In this document: positions 52,701-63,100 of the stretch, piece by piece
Position numbering within the stretch: position 1 is the stretch's first letter
Layout of the letters: every line of letters starts with the position of its first letter
NCBI GenBank assembly: GCA_964036295.1
Contig: OZ038463.1
Span: 9,415,274 to 9,479,273, forward strand
Length of the DNA stretch: 64,000 nt
Direction: 5' to 3'
From: Plumapathes pennacea
Lineage: Eukaryota; Cnidaria; Anthozoa; Antipatharia; Myriopathidae
Program-made: the position numbers and the translations under genes
The notes under the pieces: model-generated
What the model was told of the DNA's origin: nothing
The model's input: only the letters and a program-made list of their open reading frames with translations
Databases searched by the model: none

Positions 52701-55363
52701 TGGAGCTGATTAAGGTTAGGATAAACCGGGAGCTGTTCAGATTGCAAGCATGGAGGGTAAGTCTTCCCCAGAACAAGCAAAACTTTGGGTCATTTTAGCT
52801 ATTCCTATTCTGGAATATACGCAATCGAACGCACCTTTAGAGGGAAAGATGTTGCATAGATCCATTTTCTGGTGGCATTTACCCTGACGTTTCAGAGTCG
52901 CTTCCGCTGTGCAAGAGAAGTTTGGTAGACGTGTGCATTGTTGGTAGAGATGTAGAAAGTGAACTGCCTCTGGTACTTTATCGTTTGTCTGAACGTTCGT
53001 TGTGTTTTTCACAGGATCCTGACTTGGTCAGACTGATGAACGAAGAGGAAGGCGGCAGTAGAACTGAAACTCCAGACTTGTTCATGTTGTCCAACGACAT
53101 TCCCACAAGTCCAGTCGATGAACCAGCAATTCTGGCAGAAGAGGAGGACGAGCCAGGTACAAATGACTACTGCTTTATATCATCACCCGTCTACCTGTCC
53201 TATCTACTTGCGCACACTCAAAACATGCTGTCAGATATTACTTTCTTAATCGACGCTGACTCAGCAGTCAGTTCCTCCTCGATTCACTCATTCACTTGCC
53301 GTTTTCTCTGTCCCTTATACTCTCTTGCCTGCTTGTCTTCAGCTCCCTCTCACTCATTCATTCACTCGCGGATAACTTTCTTTCTTCTTCCCACTTTGAC
53401 TCAAAGAAGCACGATCGGATTCGCTATAATGCATCGATCGATTCCAGCTGTTTCCATCTCCCCGCCCCCGGGCAAGGAAAACCTCTGGCAATTTAACTCA
53501 ATTTTCCACTCTTCCTATTAACTTTTTACGGTTCTCATAGCTTAAAGCTCCTTACTTTGGTTCTTTCGATCACATTGTCTGTTCTTGAACATCTCGGCCC
53601 GGTTGTTGGAAGCACGGTTAAGCCAACCCCTGGTTAAGTCTAAACTTTGCTGTCATTTTTAAGCCTAAAAACGAACGCGTGTGATCACAAAAGGACTCCG
53701 TCGCTATGTTTTCAGCAAGAACAAACTTTTTAGCTAGTCTATGATCAAAACTCTGCAGTTTGTTAGCCACAAACAAGAGAGAAAGAGTTTAGTTAACCCT
53801 GGGTTAGCTTAACCGAGCCCTGTTCTGAGTCGATTTATGTGGAGTCGCTGCATTACTTTTGTTCAGCATGCACATGTTGCCTTGCAGGAAGTGGGCGCGT
53901 GATGCGGGAGTCGCTCGCACTGGACGTGTCATTGGGGAGTGGCAACCGAGGAACACCACGTGTTCCCACGCCAGACGATCAGGAGCAGAGTGCAGAGGAA
54001 TTCTCAGACTGGGACAGCTGGGACGGAGAGAACGAGGTATATGTACCATGCAACTTCTTTATCGAACTGTATTGAAAAGAGAGACAAAGACAGTGTGAAG
54101 AAAGAGATAGAGCCGAGAGCCTTGGTGGTAAAAAAGGACAATGCTCTTTGACGTTATAAAGTAGTGTAAAGTGTAAGCATTTTTACATGGTTTCAAATCT
54201 AGTAAACTGTATAAACGAACAAAGAGTCAACAGTTAAGAAAGGAAAACGCACTTTTGCCGATTTAAGGCGAGATTTTAGCTCTCGTCTGTCGCATGCAAA
54301 GTTTCTATACGAAAAAAAAAAAGAAAGAAGAATCTTACGGTATTTTGACTCGTACCATAAGGTTATATACAACAGATGTCACTGGAGAGTGAAGTGCATT
54401 TTGCTTTGAGCAACCTACATTCATCTCCCAGGTAATCACGAATATTTCGATTAATTTCAGGATCAGACAGCTCTAGCGATGGTACTTTCAGAGTTCCTCC
54501 GACAACTCCGTGACATGTACGGCTCCAAACGTGACGGAGGTAAAGACGACAGCGCAGACTACTGTTAATGGACGTCTAACTAAATACTTCGGCAGCATAA
54601 TCATACTTTAATCAGCATACTTAGTTTGAACTACTTCCGCGAATCTTATAGAGTTGGCTTCACGGACCTGGAAGAGCGAGCAAGGAATACCTTGGCTGGT
54701 GCAATACTGTTTGCAAGTAAAATTGATACAGACGGCGGAGGGAGGGAGTGGGAGGGGGGAAGGGGGGGGGGGGGGGGGGGGGTGTTGTGAAATTATCTCG
54801 ATAAGGGCCCGGCAGCACGGTATGGTTTGTAATAACTCAGCATTGCGGCTTCAAGGTTTTTTTTTATAGCAACTTACCGACACATTTGTTGGCCACGAAG
54901 CGCCGTTTGCACTCGAAAATTTGTAAAAGTCGACATCAGTCACAAGAGCGATAGTGGCCAAAGTTGTCGTGGTGAAAATATAATTAATCTATATAATTGA
55001 TCAATATTAATGTTTAAGTCGTTGGTTTTCTTGACAGAACGTTCTGTGTTCGTGATTGAACTTCAGAAGTGTGGAGAAATGGAGCAACGGGCTATTAAGA
55101 AGTGAGTGTATACACTTGGCGAGTAACAGCCCCTTTGCCTTCCTTTCCCGTCCTTCCTTCATGCCTTTGCTCTCCCTTCCTCCCCCCTGCGTTTATTTCA
55201 TTGAATTAGTCATTTTACTAACACTTTTGCAATAGAGTCTTTTTCAGTTTATAAGTGCAGAGTTTCAGTTAACCTTATTTTAGAGTCAAAGTAAACTCAA
55301 GCATTAACTAAGCTCTAATTAATTAAGCTCTATTTTCCTAGCATCATGGAGTCCCAACGATAA
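27953..55363 (+). CDS. Large unidentified helical-repeat (ARM/HEAT-like) protein, 37 exons, about 1350 aa
   Basis: Exons read as 27953-28380, 34486-34550, 34756-34862, 35542-35670, 36168-36219, 36469-36566, 36740-36889, 37366-37458, 37809-37901, 40207-40327, 41234-41674, 41957-42146, 44594-44699, 45546-45583, 45990-46122, 46908-46961, 47158-47227, 47505-47562, 47858-47924, 48158-48223, 48390-48575, 48964-49041, 49225-49335, 49428-49503, 49666-49716, 49765-49837, 50314-50356, 50751-50825, 51188-51267, 51540-51608, 51994-52069, 52410-52529, 53015-53156, 53888-54036, 54461-54539, 55038-55101 and 55342-55363. All junctions are GT/AG and phase-consistent. The N-terminus is acidic and Ser-rich. Many exons encode amphipathic helices (WQAKEGAVMG, HPASTVRQATSAVFKYL) typical of alpha-solenoids. 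Exon 11 ends in a Pro/Ser-rich linker, and exons 33-34 are acidic (FSDWDSWDGENE). No catalytic motif is seen. A scaffold role is inference only. The last exon is the least certain. Confidence 0.85.
28921..29100. repeat. Short tandem duplication with poly-A tracts
   Basis: The string tgtgtgtactgtatataatg followed by an A-rich tract and caggaaaatatgaaattatt occurs twice about 105 bp apart. It lies in intron 1 of the large gene. Confidence 0.7.
29735..31784. mobile_element. 2.05-kb inverted-repeat transposon with repeated GTTGCGGAGAGGAC motifs
   Basis: The termini carry GGGTCATTCCACAGTATTT at 29740-29758 and its exact complement at 31761-31779. Inside are eight copies of GTTGCGGAGAGGAC or close variants, in both orientations: 29921, 30086, 30253, 30273, 31362, 31376, 31574 and 31742. 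It lies in intron 1 of the large gene. Open stretches at about 30430-30590 and 30486-30836 may be remnants of an element protein, but I recognise no family. Confidence 0.7.
30486..30836 (+). pseudogene. Coding-like remnant inside the 2.05-kb transposon
   Basis: Two overlapping frames read like protein. One contains VQGILSTQTAFGRALANNN (to about 30575). The other contains MFDWPQIDDIDK and GPFETPDLEELGTVFQAFK. Neither fits the splice phases of the host gene, where exon 1 joins exon 2 directly. Both lie inside the inverted-repeat element. A decayed element protein with a frameshift is the best guess; the family is unknown. Confidence 0.35.
32445..32795. mobile_element. MITE-like element with CACGGCGGCGCGAAG end
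   Basis: The right end ccactcgaaaataaaattca then gcgccgccgtgtaatatcct mirrors parts of the left end (atatcacgagtattttactg). A central palindrome atatcctcactagtgaggat is present at about 32557. No coding sequence is seen. Confidence 0.5.
34119..34416. mobile_element. MITE with hairpin and TATACCACACAAG inverted motif
   Basis: A palindrome (34119-34223) with arms aattattcgcc and ggcgaattatt folds around accgagccgtttcggtgagg. It is followed by a body that begins tataccacacaag and ends with the complement cttgtgtggtgtata. It lies in intron 1, about 70 bp before exon 2 of the large gene. Confidence 0.7.
35838..36104. mobile_element. MITE, TTAAAGACCCATTAGCACTT inverted ends
   Basis: It has about 34-bp terminal inverted repeats: ttaaagacccattagcactt and taccatgatgcacca at the left, with complements at the right. 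Total length is about 267 bp. It sits in intron 4 of the large gene, ending about 64 bp before exon 5. Confidence 0.88.
37537..37756. mobile_element. Intact MITE, AAGGTGGTGTTACA inverted ends
   Basis: A 220-bp element with terminal inverted repeats aaggtggtgttaca and its near complement tgtaacaccacctt. The body is rich in ttgcaacg and cgttgcaa motifs. It lies in intron 8 of the large gene, 53 bp before exon 9. A truncated relative marks the junction at 15076-15222. Confidence 0.88.
38283..39778. mobile_element. 1.5-kb interspersed repeat, copy 1 (STPR-like ORF)
   Basis: The sequence from ctagaaatacgataatcgca to tcacttcgttcggggac recurs at 59624-61111 with high identity. It lies in intron 9 of the large gene, on the opposite coding strand. 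One boundary is the hairpin-like ccctcacttcgttcgggg. The element type is unproven. A Helitron-like origin is possible because of the terminal hairpin and the protein type, but clear 5' TC and 3' CTRR ends are not shown. Confidence 0.8.
39052..39540 (-). CDS. STPR-like 23-residue repeat protein in interspersed element, copy 1
   Basis: This is a 162-residue frame, or 154 from the second Met. It is built of about 4.5 tandem 23-residue units such as KTPQRQERMNADQKRHEQKR plus ATQ. The pattern is TPQR-QR, N/A, K/R-rich helix and EE/Q. This matches the score-and-three-amino-acid-peptide-repeat (STPR) layout, a basic helical DNA-binding repeat known from silkworm FMBP-1 and also seen in mobile-element proteins. 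A basic tail follows (FCVKLRYLFRKDKQQR). The frame is intact here, while the second copy (60245-60830) is frameshifted. DNA binding is inference from the repeat type. Confidence 0.6.
   Translation of the reverse strand: MYVTAFTKMNLKAGKLETERSREARLQKRSEQALQEQKRTEEKTPQRQERMNADQKRHEQKRATQTTLQKEQRVKANRDLQEKKRAEEKTPQRQQRMNADQKRHEQERVTQTTPQREQRLKANRELQTPFCVKLRYLFRKDKQQRLVSGNRTITVTNILYPV
40755..40815 (+). mobile_element. Possible tRNA-derived SINE fragment
   Basis: A box-A-like string (ggttagctcatttggtagtc) followed by agagcgctgaaatcgtg resembles the first half of a tRNA. No B box is seen, so it is at most a truncated SINE. Confidence 0.3.
40817..41052. mobile_element. MITE, AGGTGATGTTACACGAG inverted ends
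   Basis: A 236-bp element with ends aggtgatgttacacgag and ctcgtgtaacatcactt. The ends resemble the AAGGTGGTGTTACA family but differ from it. It lies in intron 10 of the large gene, 181 bp before exon 11. Confidence 0.82.
42315..42617. mobile_element. MITE, GCCTCTTATATGAGCCC inverted ends
   Basis: Inverted ends gcctcttatatgagccc and gggctcatatgaagaggc, with inner inverted motifs gaccgggctggc and ttcatatg. The string ttagagtcca occurs just outside both ends, consistent with a target-site duplication. It lies in intron 12 of the large gene. Confidence 0.8.
43498..44010. mobile_element. MITE-like element, GCAAATGGGCCCAACA inverted ends
   Basis: Left gtgcaaatgggcccaaca and right tgttgggtccatttgcatgg are inverted. 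Internal motifs ccaacatgttggg and ttgttggcg repeat. The length is about 510 bp and it lies in intron 12 of the large gene. The overlapping 121-codon frame has no recognisable features. Confidence 0.7.
46556..46794. repeat. (CTTTTT)n satellite, about 235 bp
   Basis: More than 30 copies of CTTTTT grade into a T homopolymer, in intron 15 of the large gene. They end about 115 bp before the acceptor of exon 16. The poly-Phe and Lys/Glu reading frames over it are artefacts. Confidence 0.97.
54736..54782. repeat. G-rich run
   Basis: Runs of G (ggaggg, ggagggggg, then more than 20 G) lie in intron 35 of the large gene. The run could form G-quadruplexes on the coding strand and is prone to assembly error. 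Confidence 0.9.
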
Positions 55364-57100
55364 CGATCTTACAGTGGACTTGTCCAAGCCTTGTCGCTGG
55401 CTCCAGTACCTCCATATGGATGCCAGAAATTGTCAGAGGGCGACATTTCTGACTTTTCGCTGGATTGTTCAGTTGCATGAAGCACCCAGCTGTGTGGAGA
55501 GTCAAGTTCCCTTCGAAACATCAGGCACATCAAGAATACCTTTATTCGATAAAGGATTGCCTGTACTTAAAAAGATGAAGCTCCTCCTGGTGTTTACCGG
55601 GACGAAGCTTTTTAAAGTACAAAAGGTTTCTTCCCTTAGTTTTTAGGCCAGGCAAGGAACACTTTCGTTTTAATTACCGGAGCACGCTGTCAGGCAGAAA
55701 ACGTTCTAGCTGCTTTACCTTGGAACTGAGATCAGAACTGGGCCTCTGGTTTTTAAAAGTTTGTCATTCAGATTCTGTTCAGTCCCAAATACTTGTTTCC
55801 TTGCAACGAGACTCAATTTACACACTCGATCCCAGTTCTCTGTTTCAGAAGTGGCCAATGCTGTGCGCGGATTTCTCAGCTTTTTGCGTGGTCAATTTGT
55901 GCACAGAAATGGAACCTCCTTTCGCTTATTTATCCCATTAGCATTTCTGCATAAAGAAGCAACACTTACAGAACAACATGTACAGTATCTGGTGTTTATT
56001 ATTTAGATTATATATCTCGAGTATTGAACACAGGAGCTGTGTGCCGGGCGGAAGCAACAAATCACCTAAATAACTTGTCATCTGTCACGAGATAAAACCT
56101 GGTCCTCACTAGCGCATAAGCTTAAGCACAGAAAAGCACAAGAGAGCGACAGTGGCGACATAAGCATACTGTAAGCATGACGCGGATCAAACGTGTATGT
56201 TCCTGATGCTTATGCTTATGTCTTCACTGTTGTTCTGTTGTGCTTGGTGTATCATTTGTTGGGGTATCATTTGTTTAGGGGTAGTTTCAAGAGACAAGTT
56301 GAAGAAGAAATTGTGCGTGTGACACCCCCTCCTTGCAACTTGCAACGCAACGAGAAAATGCGAGATAGGTTTCGGGGAATGTTTTTAAAACATTCTACTT
56401 TTCGTCTCATACTGAATGCTGCTGTCAGCGTTGCGAGGCACGTTGCAGAAAAAAATGACTAGTGTAACATGGCTCGTTTTTGTGGTTGCGAAACCATTTT
56501 ACCGCTACACCCAACTCGTCATCAGGTCGGGTCGGCGTTTTTCAGCCGATAAACTGCAGCTTTAGATTATTTTTCAGCATTATCTGAGTTGCAACTGCAT
56601 ATGCATATGTGACAAAAAACAAAATGGCACTGAAACAACGATTCGTATTGTCGGCATTTATACACATGTATTGTGAACACGTTTTCCTTCCTGTCAAATT
56701 TGCGGACTATTTTGAGGTGATCATTTACAATTTTATGTGATCCTATCTGCGGACTATCAGAACTAGTCGTTCTTTTTCGTCAAACACTTACTGTAAGGAG
56801 TAAAATGCACTTGAATTGTATTTTGTTTTAATTCTGCCGCCAGTTCCGGCCGCACGATACAACTCAACAACACCAGCAAATCAAACCATTTATTTGCAAC
56901 TTATCGTCAACACAATTCTGCAACTAGGAAATTTTGGTACCATGTTTACTTTTATCTAAACTCTAGTCCAAATTCATCATTTGAAGCTTTCAGTCGCTAG
57001 CTGGATATATAGGGTGAATTGCATTGGTCTGTATATAACCAAAACTAAATTGAATCTAAGCTGCGATGCTAGAGCCGGTGTTGCAGCAGCTGCCTAAAAT

Positions 57101-60100
57101 TCAGATGGACGAGTGAATAGTCGTAAGGATCAAAATAAACAAAAGCGAAATGAATGGGACCGCCTTGCTCGCAGAGGACGTGGTCGCTGTAGGAGTCTCC
57201 ACACAGTCGTTGATAGCTTCCATATCTTTTCGATACTGCTGTTCCAACCATGTTTCGATGGGGCTTTTGTCTCCGACGTCGATCAGTTCCAGGGTGGAAT
57301 CCTTGAACAGCAGGTCTTCACCTCCGTACGTAGTGGAATTGAACATCTGGAATTTCGCGCTACTCGGTCCAAACTCTTTCGAAGCTCCGATTAAGATATT
57401 TTTGTAGTTTTCACGATTTTCATTCCCAGACCAGGTGATTATCGGCTGCGAAGGGCTGGTGCCGAGGCTGCAGCTACTCTGCTGACCAATGTCTGAAAAC
57501 AAGCATCATCTTTTTAGGTTAAAACTTCCCGCATAAAGATGGGTAGTACCCTAATTGTCGATAACTAATACATTTCTATTTCCTTATATTTTTTTTCTTT
57601 CTCTAACTATCTATTACTTTCTCTACCCTTTTTCTAATGTCTGTGGTTGCTATATAGTGCATGACAGCACTTTAGCAAAATAACATCTTCAGTTTTATTT
57701 TTGTCTAAAACTCGTGAATTGTGTTGTAATAACACTGTCAAAAAGCTGTGGATCCACGAGGCACTTTATTAAAGTTCTGCATCTAAGCACTGGTGTAGTA
57801 GCTTTCGCAAGAAATGAGAGTGACGATCATCCTCACTTTCATAAAAGTTGAATTCACTGTGAGCTTTGGATGTGTGTGACTGCCATTAGCGTCCGTTTTA
57901 CTTTGTGTAAAAATTAAATTACCACAACGCAAGCTAGAAACTGATCTGTTATTGTAAAAGATATACAGCTATACCGTTAAATATGTTGGACACCATCTTT
58001 TTTCTCTAAATACAGCACACCGCCGACCTGGCTAACCTCGATTTACTAGAGTTAATGGCAATTTGCATACACTTGACTGAACAGGTAATTAAAAATAGTG
58101 AAGCGGACAGCATATACCTTTCTTTGTTCCATCAGGGCACAGATATTTGTAGTCAGACGCATTGCCAAACTTTGCGGGCTCTTTTTTTATCATGTCCATC
58201 ACGGTGCCGCTCTTGAAAAATGCGACATCTCCTTTTCCATCCACCAGACAGCGCAGTGAACCTCCATGGCCAAAGTAAGGTTCTTTGGAGCTGTAATCAC
58301 ATTTATCTACTCCGCTTCCACCGCAGATTGCACAGAGGTTATCGGGGTTTTGTTTCTCTGGATCAAACTTTGGTGATAGCGCTCCTAAAATGGGTCAAAA
58401 TCAAACAATTTAGGGAGATATACGAGTCACACCCTTTTTTGAGCAGTTGGAAGTGGGAAAATATTTTCTGTGTCTTTGTACACGACTAGAACACGACTTT
58501 CAGCCAATAAAAGCATGGGTAGCATCATAATTATTTTATGCTAAGGCTATTTACAGGAGTTTTTCTCACTATAATGAAAACAGTCTCGCAATACAAACGC
58601 ATGGACTTCTTGTGATAGTTATTATCTTAATTGTTATGCTGACAATGACGATCATAAACCCTCCGAGACAGAGGAAGAGTCCTGCCGGTTTTTTGATATT
58701 TTCAATAACGATGTGATCTGTTAATGTTTACTGAATATAGAAGGCAAAGAACATGGACGGAACAGTGCGAGTCGCGCCGGCCTTCTCCCGCAATTGTAAC
58801 AGTAAACACCCTAGCTAACTCACCTGGAACACAGCTTTCATTAAAGAAGTTTGCTACAGCCACATAAGGGCTGCATCTGGAACTCGCCGGCCTCTCCATA
58901 ATGCCTTTGGACAGCAAAAATCCAATAGGAATGTCCCATCCAGCAGTGCGCGCTGCACCCGTGTGGCAGGATGTTTTGCCCTTGAGATCGTTGATGTCAA
59001 ACTTAGTGCCTTGTTTGACAACCGCGACCCCGTAATACTTAACGCCTTTTCCCTGACCATAATCTTCGGCTGCCACCAGGACGAGTTTCGGAGACTTTCC
59101 TGCCATGGAAATGTCAGTTACTGAATAAAATTTCTACTGTGGCACAGTCAAGAAGTAGGACATCCTTAATGAGGCCTTAAGCCTGGTTTCCATATAATCG
59201 TCTCTGACGTAAGGATCGTCTCTGTCGCAGACTTTTTTGTCAAGCGATCGGGACGATTATATGGAAACACTCTTGCGATTGTTTCAAACGATCTTTATGT
59301 CAGAAGCGACTCGATCGTCCCGATAGAACCGTGTTCTATCCTTGCGTTGACACAAAATTCTGCGACAGAGACGATTATATGGAAACCAGGCTTTATAGAC
59401 TTACATAACGTAACTAACGATTCCTGATATATATTTTACTAAATACACTACATTTTTTTCTTCCCCTCTTTATTACCTTTACGCTATTGATTGTAATATG
59501 ATGCACATGTACAAGGAAATAATGAATTGAATTGATTTGGATTGAATTGAATGTGCAAAGTAAACAACGGAAGCTGCTCGTTGGTCTGCTGTAAGGAAGC
59601 TAAAGGGTCCAGGATTAAATATACTAGAAATACGATAATCGCATATACCCCCTCACTCTGCCATTGATGGGACTTTTACTTTTGGTAACTCCCAATAAGA
59701 GTAGCCTTTGTTTTACCGAAATGTTGACTCAATATTTTCTTCGAACTCAAGTGCTACACACAAAGGAAGGAGAAAAAGAATGGTGTGTGTTATACTTTTG
59801 CGTTGAAAAAAGAATCGATTGCGTGACGAAGTACGTATTTCCCACGGTCGGCACGTCAAATTAATTCATACAGTCTGCCAAGCACGTTCTCGAAATTTAA
59901 TACTCAAAGTTTGAAGTTGGTCGGCCGTAGTAGTACGGGAAAAAAGGAACACTGATTTTCTAATTTCGAATTCATAGGCAGTACAATTAAATAGGCTTCC
60001 TGTGCGATTTGTTTTTACTACTGCATGCACCAGACTCAGGCATGCATATTTAATAGCCTCGAATTGTTTTGTATTTGAACCCACTCAAAACAGCAAAATT

Positions 60101-63100
60101 TCTCCCAGAATCAAAGCAAAACTTGAACAGTTTACTTCAAATTATACACGGGCTTCAGACCCAGTAATACTTCTAAGGGCTTGTGAACGATTTTCGCTGC
60201 AATCACCGCGTGTCAGATTACAGAAAATAAGACATCTGACTAAATTATTCAAGACTCCAAGTTCCGATTGCTCTGAGAAAATACGGTAGCCGAAACTGGC
60301 GACAGAAGCGTAGTAAAACAATACTTCGAGGGAAAATGATCAGCATACAGATTTTAATACATTCTTGAAGTGATCGAGTTACAAAATATATATTTGTCAC
60401 GGTGATTGTTCGATTTCCACTGACTAACCTTTGTTGCTTGTCCTTTCTAAATAAGTATCTGAGTTTAACACAAAACGGCGTCTGAAGCTCCCGATTTGCT
60501 TTCAAGCACTGTTCCCTTTGCGGAGTTGTCTGTGTTTCCCGCTTCTGTTCATGTCGCTTTTGGTCGGCATTCATGCGCTGTTGTCTTAATTTGCGGAGTC
60601 TTCTCTTCGGCCCGCTTTTTCTCCTGAAGTTTCCGATTTGCGTTCAAGCGCTGTTCTCTTTGCGGAGTTGTCTGCATTACCCGTTTCTGTTCATGTCGCT
60701 TTCGATCGGCATTCATGCGCTGTTGTTCGCTCGTTTCACGATTTCGCCTTGCTCGTGCCTGTTCCCTTCTCATTTGAAGACGAGCTTCACGAGACTGTTG
60801 TGTTTCAAGTTTTTCAGTTAAGTTCTCCATTTTCGTGAACGCAGCTACAATATATTGTTGCTTCGTTCAAATCTAAATGCTTCGTTCAAATCTCATCTCT
60901 AAGTTATTCCGAGTAAAACAACAGGGCACACGTGATCGATCCGGCCTTTGTTATTGGTTAGCGGGGTAACCGCGCCTAAAGTCGTACGACAGACTGACTG
61001 ACAGACAACGTTAAATTTCGAGATGGCGACAGGCTTGGAGTCCCCAAGTAGGCGGTATAATGTTGCTGCATTAGTGTCGTGAGTATTTCCCTCACTTCGT
61101 TCGGGGACAACTGATAAGCTTATGAAATAATTTCATTTAACTCTGTCTCTTAAATAAAAGAAATTTATAAGACTTATAGTGCCCCATAACAAAATACAAA
61201 TAATACATGTAAAACATGTAAAACATAATTACAATACAAAACGCGAACTATATGCAACCCTATGTAAGAGAAGACGAGCTATGCTGAGGGGTTAAAAAGT
61301 CAGCATCACCACACACTTACTTGCACTGACAATTTCTTTGCGGCCAAGCGTGACAAGGTCCACTTCTTTCTTTGTAATCTTGTCGACGCATTCAGCGCGG
61401 TCCTTTGCACCAACACAGCTGGCGCTAACGCTCAGGCTCAAGTTATTCCTCGCATAATCAGCCAAGGCTGTTGTAAAAGCCTTACACTTGGCTTCTTCTT
61501 CAGGTATATAGCACCACCTCATTTTGACATCAGCTGCAAAGTGAATGACAAAAGACTCAGGCTTGACGGGACCAAATTATCATAAGTTACTTCCGCGACC
61601 AAAAACAGAACCTTCTGCCAATCAAAGGATTGTATGCAAGTCAGTGTAGCTACAATACAATACAGTACAATAAATTTAATTTAAACACGATAGGATTTAA
61701 AGCATTGCCGCTTGTGGGGTCGCGAAATGTAATGGGCAGAGAAACGATCACAAACAAAACCGTGGCACATAAAAAGTACGCTTGAAATTGCGTGTGACAC
61801 CTGACCTGTACGGAAGGTTTGAATGTGGTGTTGCACGTCTTTGCTGAGGCATGTTCACAAACAAGGCAACATAATTGTACGCAAATCGAGTTGTCATGCA
61901 TGCCGTAACCCGACTGTGGAGCATCGTGGGAATATTTCCATCGTGGGAATATTTTCTGTGACGCGTGACGCCAATTAGGCCCCGTCCACACTAATCTGGA
62001 TAAATTTGAAACGGAGTTTTCATACAAAAGCGCATCGAAAGTTTTCCATCCACACTATCGTTTTCGAGTCGTTTACACTGTCCACACTAATACGGTGGAC
62101 TGATCGAAAACGCTAAAAGCCCGGGTTGAGCATGCGCACAGAAATTACATGATCATCATGACATCACGCGTTCAAAAAGTTCCGTTTTCGTTCACCGAAA
62201 AACGCGTCTTAGTGTGGACGAGAGGCCAAACCGGATAAACAAATATCCGTTTTCAAGTTTATCCGGAATGTCTCTTGACTTGCATCTGGACAGCCAGTTT
62301 TTGACACTGGAAATGGACTAAAAAACGAATGCTTTTTACTAGAGTTTGAATCAATAGCGAAATAAAATATAATGAGTGAATACACAATATTTTCAGCAAC
62401 CAAAAAATGCAGAAGAATTAGTTTTTTTCAACATGATTGCGCTCATTCAATCAGAGGTCACTGGCATGTGAAACATGCACGGTGCTTTGTGTTAGAACCG
62501 TTTCGGAATCATTTCATTGAATCAGTTGTCAATAATTTGGGATAACTCCAAATCTAGACTTCTAAATCGAAAAACAACGGTTTTGCGTTAGTGAGCTATA
62601 CAAAAGGAAAAAACTTGAAACTGACGCGACCATTTTGTGCTCTCGATTACACGGCGTGATTGGCGTTGCCGTGTTGCCTTGCATGTGAATCGTCCCTTTG
62701 GGTTCCACAATACAATCCCTGTAAGATCCTGGACGCAGCCTCAGATTGACTGGCAGAAGAAACGTTTTTGCTGAGTAAAAGGCGAAAGGCGGGGGGGGGG
62801 GGGGGGGGGGGGGTGCTCCTCAACATACACAACATAAGTATGTGCCACCCTTACAGTTATCAAGCGTTTATACTAGCCTTATATCGGACATGGGGGTATG
62901 ATTTTAGCATGGATGTACAAACAAGATAAGGGCTACAAATTGGGGAAAACAGATCTGAAAAAGCCGGTACGAATTTGTTTAGGATTTGGTTCTCCCCCCC
63001 ACCCCCTCCCCCCCCCCCCCCCTTTCTTTCCGAGGCGGAAGTTAAACCGTGCAAAAATGTGTTCTGTCTATTACAGCTTATTCCAACGTAATTGTGGCCA

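Noticed and set aside
55374..56462. Reading frames after the large gene (90, 81 and 89 codons)
   Set aside because: No recognisable motifs and no splice support. They are probably chance frames in 3' or intergenic sequence.
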